From assembly GCF_042661025.1 (NCBI RefSeq), contig NZ_JBHSWH010000001.1, positions 992,001-1,056,000 on the forward strand: a stretch of 64,000 bases of DNA, written 5' to 3'. Below the pieces are notes generated by a model. That model had not been told where the DNA came from and ran no database searches. It saw only the letters and a program-made list of their open reading frames with translations. Of this stretch, positions 43,843-51,376 are shown in pieces. A program made the translations under genes and the position numbers. Position 1 is the first letter of the stretch. Each line of letters starts with the position of its first letter. Source of the DNA: Flexivirga alba (GTDB lineage Bacteria; Actinomycetota; Actinomycetes; Actinomycetales; Dermatophilaceae).

Positions 43843-44622
43843 ATGAGACTGCACGGCAGCATCGCCCTCGTCACCGGCAGCAGCAGCGGCCTCGGTGCCG
43901 CAATCGCCCGCGAGCTCACCGATCACGGCGTGCGGGTCGTCGTCCATGGCCGCGACCCGGAGCGCACCCGGTCGACCGCGGACGCACTTCACTCGGCGCA
44001 CGTGCTCGCCGACCTGGCCGACCCGACCCAGCACCAACGGCTGATCGACGAAGCGACCGCGGTTCACGGCCGCCTCGACCTGGTCGTGCACAACGCGGGC
44101 ATCGGCTGGCAGGGCGGCTTCGACACCATGCCGCCCGAGCGCATCCCCGAACTCGTCGCCACCAACCTGACCGCGCCGATCGCGCTCTCGCGTGCGGTTC
44201 TGCCGCAACTGCTCGATCGCGGCCGCGGTCACCTTTGTTTCGTCACCAGCATCGCCGGGCGCACCGGGGTCGCCGGTGAGGCCGTGTATGCCGCAACGAA
44301 GGCCGGCCTCGACGCGTTCGCCGGCTCCCTGCGACTGGAGGCGGCCGGCAGCGGCGTCGAGGTCAGCACCTTCGTTCCGGCGGTCGTCGACACCGATTTC
44401 TTCGCCCACCGCGGCGTCCCCTACGCGCGCAACTCCCCGCGCCCCAAGGGTGTGGAAACCGTTGCCCGGCAGGTTGTTTCGTTGATCGCGGCGGGCTCCC
44501 CGGAGCGCTGGAGCGACCCGGCCCTCCGAGTCGCACCGCTTGTGCGGGCGGTGTGGCCGGCGGCATACACCAGGCTCGCGCAGCGTTGGGGTGAAAAGAC
44601 GCGGTTGGGAGGCGAACGCTAG
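43843..44622 (+). CDS. SDR family NAD(P)-dependent oxidoreductase
   Basis: 259 aa. Cofactor site ALVTGSSSGLGAAIAREL, then DLVVHNAGIGWQ (NNAG-type variant HNAG), FVTSIAGRTG with Ser, and YAATKAGLDAFAGSL with the Y-x-x-x-K pair. The C-terminal KGVETVARQVV resembles bacterial acyl-reductase-like SDRs. It abuts the next gene directly (stop then ATG), so they share an operon. The substrate is unknown. Confidence 0.9.
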   Translation: MRLHGSIALVTGSSSGLGAAIARELTDHGVRVVVHGRDPERTRSTADALHSAHVLADLADPTQHQRLIDEATAVHGRLDLVVHNAGIGWQGGFDTMPPERIPELVATNLTAPIALSRAVLPQLLDRGRGHLCFVTSIAGRTGVAGEAVYAATKAGLDAFAGSLRLEAAGSGVEVSTFVPAVVDTDFFAHRGVPYARNSPRPKGVETVARQVVSLIAAGSPERWSDPALRVAPLVRAVWPAAYTRLAQRWGEKTRLGGER

Positions 44623-45630
44623 ATGCTCTGGCTGGTGCTGCTGCTCGCCTGCGTGGCCGCGTTCACGTTCGCGCTGTCGGCGATGCTCGAGCAACGCGCC
44701 GCGGCACAGGCCACGCGCACCCACTCGCTCGGCACCGTGCACGGGTTCTCCGCGTTCCTGCGGGCGCTGGTTCGCCGCAAGCTGTGGCTGACCGGCTTCG
44801 TCATCAACAACGTCGGGTTCCTGATCCAGGCCGCGGCGTTGCACCTCGGCAGCGTTGCCCTCGTCCAGCCGGTGATGGTCAGCCAGGTGCTGTTCGCGCT
44901 CTTGCTGACGGGGGTCGGACTAGCGGGACCTCGAGGGACGGGACCTCGAGACGCTCCTTCGTCGCTCCTCGGCCACCATAAGACGGGACCTCGAGACGCT
45001 CCTTCGTCACTCCTCGGGCACCATGCGCGACTGCGGCCATCCGCCAAGGACTGGGTGTTCGTGCTGTGCATCTGCGCCGGCCTGATCGTGCTGCTGTCGG
45101 TCAGCGGCGCGGCGCCGTTGCACGGCACGCCCGACCGCACGCAGGTCGTCTGGGTGCTCCTGGCGATGGCGGCGTCCGTTGTGACGTTGGTCGCCGTCGC
45201 CCGCGGACAGCGCGACCCGCGCGCGACCAGTCTGCTGCTCGCCATCGCGGCCGGGGTGTGTTTCGCCGGCAACGCGGTGCTGACCAAGCTGACCACGGAG
45301 GACCTTTTCGGGCCGGGCATCCTGCACACCGCGCTGGACTGGCCGGGCTACAGCCTCGCGGTGGCCACCGCGTCCGGGCTGCTGATCGAGCAGGCCGCGT
45401 TCGCCAACGGTTCGCTGCCGTGGGCGGTTGCCGCGATGAGCATCACCAACCCGGTGATCAGTTACCTGGCGGGCATCTTCGGCTTCCACGTGACCGCACC
45501 GCACACCCCCGGTGCGCTCGCCGCGGTGTCGGTCACCGCCGTACTCATCGGCATCGGGATCAGTGGCCTCGCGCACTCTCCGCTGACCCGTACCGAAAGC
45601 ACGGCCTCTTCTCAGGTGGCGGTGTCATAG
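44623..45630 (+). CDS. DMT superfamily membrane transporter (EamA/NIPA-like) with tandem-duplicated loop
   Basis: 335 aa with about 9-10 TM segments: LVLLLACVAAFTFALSAMLEQ, FVINNVGFLIQAAALHLG, VMVSQVLFALLLTGVGL, then WAVAAMSITNPVISYLAGI. Between TM helices 4 and 5 lies a 30-residue insert made of two nearly identical 15-residue units (TGPRDAPSSLLGHHK, then TGPRDAPSSLLGHHA), encoded by a 45-bp tandem repeat at 44938-45027. That repeat also resembles intergenic repeats. Transport substrate unknown. Confidence 0.8.
   Translation: MLWLVLLLACVAAFTFALSAMLEQRAAAQATRTHSLGTVHGFSAFLRALVRRKLWLTGFVINNVGFLIQAAALHLGSVALVQPVMVSQVLFALLLTGVGLAGPRGTGPRDAPSSLLGHHKTGPRDAPSSLLGHHARLRPSAKDWVFVLCICAGLIVLLSVSGAAPLHGTPDRTQVVWVLLAMAASVVTLVAVARGQRDPRATSLLLAIAAGVCFAGNAVLTKLTTEDLFGPGILHTALDWPGYSLAVATASGLLIEQAAFANGSLPWAVAAMSITNPVISYLAGIFGFHVTAPHTPGALAAVSVTAVLIGIGISGLAHSPLTRTESTASSQVAVS
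44938..45027 (+). repeat. 45-bp in-frame tandem duplication in the DMT gene
   Basis: Units start at 44938 and 44983. Each carries GGGACCTCGAGACGCTCCTT; the copies differ at a few bases. The length is a multiple of three. Confidence 0.85.
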
Positions 45631-45638
45631 TGTGATCC

Positions 45639-46304
45639 ATGCCTTCGCGACCGGTGGCACAGCAAGGCGCTTGTGCTCTCATCATCGACCGGGAGTTCGT
45701 GCGCACCTCAGCGTTACGGGCGGGGCGCATGTTGCTCGAAGCCGTCGTCATACCCGCGCTGCTCTTGTATGCCGCACTGGCCACCGTCGGCCAACTCTGG
45801 GGTCTGATCTCGGTGCTGGCGTGGTCCGGGCTGATCGTCGCCGTGCGGCTGCGGACCCAGTCCTCCGTGCCGCGCACGCTGCTCATCGCGGTGCTGATGC
45901 TGGTCGGACGCACTTCGCTGTCGCTGGCACTGTCCAGCGTCTACATCTACGTGCTGCAACCGATCGCCGGGTCGTTGCTGATGGCGCTGATCTTCCTGGG
46001 CAGCGCCGCCATCGGCCGGCCGATCACCAAGCACCTCGCCCGCGACTTCATCGCGCTGCCGCAGATGCTGATGCACGACAAGCGTGCGCACCGGATGTTC
46101 ACCCAGGTCTGCATCCTGTGGGGCTTGTCGCGGTTGATCGACGTCGGCATGAGCATGGGCTTCCTGCAGTTCGGCGCCCGCGACGCGCTGCTGTCGCGCG
46201 GCGTCTTCAGCACTGCGCTGACCCTGCTGACCGTCGGCATCTGCATCGGTTGGGGCTGGAGCCGGCTGCGTCGTATGCCGGACTTCACCATCTCTTTCGC
46301 ATAG
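45639..46304 (+). CDS. VC0807-like membrane protein
   Basis: 221 aa, five or six hydrophobic segments: ALRAGRMLLEAVVIPALLLYA, RTLLIAVLMLVGRTSLSLAL, VLQPIAGSLLMALIFLGSAA. A conserved-looking HLARDFIALPQMLMH then RMFTQVCILWG recalls the VC0807 family of unknown function. It is in the same run as the flanking membrane genes. Confidence 0.7.
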   Translation: MPSRPVAQQGACALIIDREFVRTSALRAGRMLLEAVVIPALLLYAALATVGQLWGLISVLAWSGLIVAVRLRTQSSVPRTLLIAVLMLVGRTSLSLALSSVYIYVLQPIAGSLLMALIFLGSAAIGRPITKHLARDFIALPQMLMHDKRAHRMFTQVCILWGLSRLIDVGMSMGFLQFGARDALLSRGVFSTALTLLTVGICIGWGWSRLRRMPDFTISFA

Positions 46305-46329
46305 GCCCGCCTCCCCACGGGGGTGTGCG

Positions 46330-48338
46330 ATGAGCGCCACCCATCCCCACCCGCACCTCGAGTTGCGCCTGCCACGCGTGCGCTGGCCGGCGGTGGCACG
46401 GGAGGGGCGGCCGCGCCTGTGGAGTGAGCTGGTCGGTGGCCTCGCGCTCTTCGCGGTCTACCTGCTGGTCGCCGCGCTGAACGGTCCGTCGCGCACCACC
46501 GCGGCTCGGTCGCACGGGGTGCGCGTCATACAGCTGGAGCAGTGGCTGCATCTTGACGTCGAAAGCTCGCTGAACGGCTGGCTCGCCGGGCATCCGGGGC
46601 TGATGACCGCGGCCAACTACGAATACGCCACGACCTACATCGTCTCGGCCGTGCTGCTGCTGACCATCACCTACGTGTGGACGCCGGCGCTCTACCGGCA
46701 GGCGCGCAATTCGTTCGTGGTGCTCAACCTGCTGGCGTTCGCGTGCTTCGCGGTGTGGCCGCTGATGCCGCCGCGGATGATGCCCGGCTTCATCGACACC
46801 GTGTCCGCCGGCGGCACGGTCGGGTCGTGGGGTTCGCCGCTCGTGGCCAGCGCCAACCAACTCGCGGCGATGCCGTCCCTGCACATGGCGTGGGCACTGT
46901 GGGTCAGCGTCATGCTCGCCCGGATGTCGCGCCGGCGGTGGCTGCAGGTGGCGAGCGCCATACATGTCGCGGTGACTTTGTATGTCGTGCTCGCGACCGC
47001 GAACCACTATGTCCTCGACGCCGCCGGTGCTGCAGTCGTCGTGGTGGCAGCAGTGGCGGCGACCGAGTGGTGGGACCGGCGGCATCCGGGGTGGCGCTGC
47101 CGACATCCGATGCGTTCTTCCTCGATGTCGAGACGCCCAGTCACGCGCAGAATGTCGGTGGGCTGGTCCTGTTGGCGGCGCCGACGCCTCGCTTTGGGAA
47201 GCTGCGCGACACCATCGCCGAGCAACTCGACGTGTTGCCGCATTTCACCGACCGACTGGTCGCTCCCGGGCAGCCGCGCTGGGTCGCCGCCGGACCGATC
47301 GACTGGTCGCACCACCTGACCGAGTTGTCGCTGCCGGACGGGTCCGGACTTGCCGAGCTGGACGACCTGGTCGGGCAGCTCACCGCGCAGGAGCTTCCAC
47401 GAGACCGGCCCCTGTGGCGCGCCTGGCTGATCCGGGGCGTCGGTGACGAGGCGGCGTTCTGCATCGTCATGCACCACTGCATGGCCGACGGCATCGGTGC
47501 GGTGGCCAAACTGCTGAACTTGCTGGAGCCGCCCTTCGAGCTGCCGATCCCTTCGCGTGACGGGCCGTCTGCGCTGCGGCGGGGTGCCGGCGTCATACAA
47601 GGGCTCGCGCAGTTGGCGACCGACGGCAAGCCGGCAGCCCGACTTCCGGCCGGAGGTTCGCGGCGCGGCTTCGCGACGTTCGAAGTGCCGCTGGACGACG
47701 TACGAGAGGCGGCCAGGGTGCACCGGATGCGGGTGACCGAACTGCTGCTGGCAGCAACGGGTTCGGCGCTCGCGGCCGTCGACCCCGCGCTCGCGCACGA
47801 CTGCGCCGACCGGCTGCGGGTCTCGGTGCCGGTGACATTGCGGGCACCCGGTGCCGGCCACGGCGGCAACCTCACCGGCGCGGTCATCGTGGACACCCCG
47901 GCACGAGACACTTCAATCGACGCGCTGCGGGACGAGGTGCTCGAGCAGACGGGCGCCATCCGGACGCCGACCCGGGCGCTCGCATCGCGGTGGGTGATGG
48001 CCACCGCACTACGGGTCGTGCCACGCGTCGGGCGACGGTGGTTCGCCCGAACTGTCTACGGCCCCAAGTATTTCCAGGCGATCGTGTCCAACATGCCCGG
48101 CCCGGACCAGCAGTTCACATTGGCCGGCGCTCCGGTCGAGCGGGTGCATCCGATCCTGCCGCCCGCGCCCGGCATACCGCTGACGATCGGTGCGCTCAGC
48201 TGGAACGGCATGCTCGGCATCACCGTCGTCACCGACGCCGATGTGCTCGATGCGCGGGCGTATGCCGACGCGCTCAACGCGCACGTGCTCGAATCTGGCC
48301 GGCAGCTCTACACGGAGTCCGACCAGACCGTCAGCTGA
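46330..48338 (+). CDS. Bifunctional PAP2 phosphatase / WS-DGAT-type O-acyltransferase (apparent frameshift)
   Basis: Residues 1-255 are a membrane PAP2/inositolphosphotransferase-type domain: six TM, ARSHGVRVIQLEQWLHLD, WPLMPPRMMPGFIDT, AMPSLHMAWALW and ATANHYVLD with phosphatase histidines. After WWDRRHPG the frame changes at GGGG (47088-47091). With one more G the protein continues as VALPTSDAFFLDVETPS, a wax ester synthase/diacylglycerol acyltransferase start, with catalytic MHHCMADGIG (HHxxxDG) and NMPGPDQQ near the C-terminus. A family of fused PAP2/O-acyltransferases exists in actinobacteria, so I annotate one gene; two overlapping genes (second GTG about 47091) is the alternative. Likely role: neutral lipid synthesis. 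Confidence 0.78.
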
Positions 48339-48342
48339 CCGA

Positions 48343-49557
48343 TCAGACCTCAGGCGGCGCGCCCCAGACGAGCGCGAGGAAAAGCTGAGCGCGCTGATCC
48401 GGGTCGTCGAGTGCGTCGCCGAACACCTCACGCAACTGGTCGAGGCGATAGCGCACCGTCTGCGGGTGGATGTGCAGCTCTTCGGCGACCTCCCGACGCG
48501 ACCCGAAGTGCCGCAGCCAGCTGGTCAGTGTGTCGACCAGCCTGTCGCGGGTCGTGTCCGGCAGCCGGTCGAGTGGCGCGAGCACCCGAGAACGCAACGC
48601 TGTCAACAGTTCCGGGTTCCGATGCACCAGCAGCGTGTCGATGTGCTCCGGGACGAAGATCAGCCGGGCCGGCAGTGCCCCGGCGTCCTGCAACCGACGC
48701 GCGCTGCGGGTGACGCGCATGCTGCGACGCGCTTCCGTCACCGGCACTGGTGGCCCGACGACGGCCGGCACCTCACCGAGCGCTCGTTGCAAGCGCGGCT
48801 CGATCCCGGCGACCCACGGGACTAGCCAGCCGACGACGTCCCCGACGTGCACCACCAGCCACTCGGGGTCCAGACGCGGCCGTGACTCCAGCGGCGGATC
48901 GTCCTGGTCGCGCAACAAGATGAAGACCAGTTGGTCGGGCACCACCCATCCGGCCTGGTCGGCCGCGAGCAGGATGCCGTTGCGATCCGGCATCGTCGAC
49001 ATCAACAGGCCCGACAGCTCGCCGCGGGCACGGTGCGACACCAGGCCGCGCTCGGACTGCTCGCGGACGTAGCCGTCGGTCGTGCGCGCCGAGATGTCGT
49101 GGGTGAGCATGAAGAGCGTCTCGGCGAGCCGGGACAGTCGGCGCGCGTCCAGGCCGACCTGCATCGCCTCCTGCGAGATATGCGCCCAGGCCACCCGGGC
49201 GCCCGCTTGGTATGCCGTGAGGATGCCATTCAGGTCCCGGCCCTGCTGGAACTGCCCGCGGCCGAGCTGGTCGAACAGCGCGACGAGCAACGGATCGAGA
49301 TCCGGCGCGGTCGCCGGCCGGTCGAGCGCAGCCGCGTCAATGGTCGCAAGCAACTTCGGCACCACCTGGTCCGCGGTGTCGGCCAGCTCGGTGCCGCGTT
49401 CGGCGGCGAACTCGAGGCACGCGGGCCAGAGCAGCTCCAGCTCCTGCGCGACGGCCAGCATGATCCGCGGAAAGTGCTCCACCAGGCGTGCCTGCAGGAG
49501 GCGCAGCTCGGGTCGCTGGTTCCCGGGCACGTCAGCAACGCTCAACGTTGACCCCAC
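48343..49557 (-). CDS. PucR/CdaR-type helix-turn-helix regulator
   Basis: 404 aa from GTG at 49557. A long N-terminal sensory region (GRGQFQQGRDLNGILTAYQAG, RRLSRLAETLFML) is followed by a GGDEF-like middle and the C-terminal PucR helix-turn-helix: VDTLTSWLRHFGSRREVAEEL then HIHPQTVRYRLDQLREVFG. It is divergent from the hopanoid operon with about 95 nt between, so it is the natural candidate regulator of that operon (inference). Confidence 0.88.
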   Translation of the reverse strand: MGSTLSVADVPGNQRPELRLLQARLVEHFPRIMLAVAQELELLWPACLEFAAERGTELADTADQVVPKLLATIDAAALDRPATAPDLDPLLVALFDQLGRGQFQQGRDLNGILTAYQAGARVAWAHISQEAMQVGLDARRLSRLAETLFMLTHDISARTTDGYVREQSERGLVSHRARGELSGLLMSTMPDRNGILLAADQAGWVVPDQLVFILLRDQDDPPLESRPRLDPEWLVVHVGDVVGWLVPWVAGIEPRLQRALGEVPAVVGPPVPVTEARRSMRVTRSARRLQDAGALPARLIFVPEHIDTLLVHRNPELLTALRSRVLAPLDRLPDTTRDRLVDTLTSWLRHFGSRREVAEELHIHPQTVRYRLDQLREVFGDALDDPDQRAQLFLALVWGAPPEV

Positions 49558-49653
49558 AGCATCAGGTCTATCACTTGGTGACAAAGCTGCGCCTCCAGCT
49601 CCACACTTTTCGGTGCAGCGCTTGAGGATTGGTTGGGCGCAAGCTGGGTACAA
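49558..49653. promoter_or_regulatory. Divergent promoter region, PucR gene / hopanoid operon
   Basis: A 96-nt gap, comparatively AT-rich at 49565-49590. No clear dyad was found. It must hold both promoters. Confidence 0.4.
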
Positions 49654-50514
49654 ATGATTGGCGCAACCACTCCCTCGGGCGTCAGTGCTCCTGATGTCAC
49701 ACCCAGCGCCGCAACCGAGAACTTCCCGGTTGCGCTGCGCATCCTGCCCGCGCGCTATCGCCACGCCCTGCTCGCCGTGTATGACGTCGCCCGCCACATC
49801 GACCAACTCGGTGATGCCGCACAAGGGGATCGGGTTGCCGCGCTGCAGGCATTTCGCGCGGACCTGAGCACGTTCCAGGCCGGGCTGCGGCCGTCGGACC
49901 GGGTGCTGGTCGACCTTGCGCCATACGCAAGCGAATTCGGGTTGCCGCTGGACGCGTTCGACGACCTCATCGAGGCGAACCTCCTCGACCAACACGTCAC
50001 TCGCTACCCGAATTTCGCGGCCCTGCTCGACTACTGCGCACTGTCAGCGCATCCGATCGGCCGGCTGGTCCTGGCGGTCTTCGGGCAGTCCACTGCGCAG
50101 CGCATCGCGTGGAGCGACACCGTGTGCGCGGCGCTGCAGATCCTCGAGCACTGCCAGGACGTCGTGGAGGACCATCGCGCCGGACGCGTCTATCTCCCGC
50201 AGGACCAGCTATATGCCGCCGGCCTGACCGACACCACGATGCTGCAGCCGGGCGGAACGGCAGGGTTGCGCTCAGTGGTGCTCGCCCAGGTGGCGACCTG
50301 TCGCGAAATGCTTTCTGCCGGAACGAAACTCGTCGGCGAGCTGCACGGTTGGGGGCGCGTCGCCGTTGCCGGATATGTCGCCGGAGGGCTGGCGACGGCT
50401 GATGCGTTGGACGGAGCCGGTGGTGACGTGACCGACCCTGAGAATGTCCGGCCTCGGCGAGTCACGGTGCTGCGTCACGGTATTCGGCTGTTGATCACTT
50501 CGGGGAGGCGATGA
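49654..50514 (+). CDS. hpnC: Squalene synthase-like protein HpnC (hydroxysqualene synthase)
   Basis: 286 aa, trans-isoprenyl diphosphate synthase fold. ATENFPVALRILPARYRHALLA is the HpnC opening. The first acidic region is altered (YDVARHIDQLGD), the second is QDVVEDHRAGRVYLPQDQL. In the known HpnCDE route, HpnC hydrates presqualene diphosphate to hydroxysqualene. ATG at 49654 replaces a longer TTG frame. It is separated from hpnD by one base. Confidence 0.92.
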   Translation: MIGATTPSGVSAPDVTPSAATENFPVALRILPARYRHALLAVYDVARHIDQLGDAAQGDRVAALQAFRADLSTFQAGLRPSDRVLVDLAPYASEFGLPLDAFDDLIEANLLDQHVTRYPNFAALLDYCALSAHPIGRLVLAVFGQSTAQRIAWSDTVCAALQILEHCQDVVEDHRAGRVYLPQDQLYAAGLTDTTMLQPGGTAGLRSVVLAQVATCREMLSAGTKLVGELHGWGRVAVAGYVAGGLATADALDGAGGDVTDPENVRPRRVTVLRHGIRLLITSGRR

Positions 50515-50515
50515 C

Positions 50516-51376
50516 ATGGCGATGAATCCAGCGCTCGCAGCGGCCGAGCAGATCACCCGCACCGAAGCCCGGAACTTCTACTACGGCATCCGGCTGCTGC
50601 CCACACCCAAGCGGCAGGGCTTGTGCGCGCTCTACGCCCTCGCCCGGCGGATCGACGACATCGGCGACGAGGACGCGCCGCTGGAGACCAAGCGGACCGC
50701 GTTGGGCCTGGTCCGCAAGCAACTCTCCGATCTCGACGCATCCACCGACCCAGTGCTGGTCGCGGTCGCCGAGACCTCCCGCCGCTTTCCGGTGCCGCTG
50801 GAAGCCTTCGAGGAGCTGCTGGACGGCGTCGAGATGGACCTGCGCGGCGCCACCTACGAGACCTTCGATGACCTGCGCGTCTACTGCCGCTGCGTCGCCG
50901 GATCCATCGGCCGCCTGTGCCTGTCGATCTTCGGCAACGGCACCGACCCACGTGCCTCGCTCTTCGCCGATCAGCTCGGGATCGCGTTGCAGCAGACCAA
51001 CATCCTGCGCGACATCCGCGAGGACCTGCTGCTCGGGCGCGTCTACCTGCCCAGCGAGGAGCTGAGGCAGTTCGGAGTGCACCTGCAGCTGGACGACGCG
51101 GGCGCGCTGCACGACCCGGACGCCAAGCTCGCGGCATACATCAGCTTTGCGGCCGAGCGCGCCGAGCGCTGGTACGACCTCGGCCTGCGGCTGCTGCCCC
51201 AACTGGACCACCGCAGCGCGGCCTGTTGCGCGGCCATGGCCGGTATCTATCACCACCTGTTGCTGCGGATCCGGGACAACCCGACGGCGGTCTACGAACG
51301 GCGAATGTCGTTGCCCCCGAGCGAAAAAGGACGCGTCGCGCTCACCGCGCTGGCCAAGGCGGTGTTACCCGTATGA
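50516..51376 (+). CDS. hpnD: Presqualene diphosphate synthase HpnD
   Basis: Condenses two farnesyl diphosphates to presqualene diphosphate. 286 aa. EARNFYYGIRLLPTPKRQG opens; ARRIDDIGDED is the first DxxxD-type site, TNILRDIREDLLLGRVYLP the second. The stop overlaps the hpnE start (ATGA). Confidence 0.95.
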   Translation: MAMNPALAAAEQITRTEARNFYYGIRLLPTPKRQGLCALYALARRIDDIGDEDAPLETKRTALGLVRKQLSDLDASTDPVLVAVAETSRRFPVPLEAFEELLDGVEMDLRGATYETFDDLRVYCRCVAGSIGRLCLSIFGNGTDPRASLFADQLGIALQQTNILRDIREDLLLGRVYLPSEELRQFGVHLQLDDAGALHDPDAKLAAYISFAAERAERWYDLGLRLLPQLDHRSAACCAAMAGIYHHLLLRIRDNPTAVYERRMSLPPSEKGRVALTALAKAVLPV

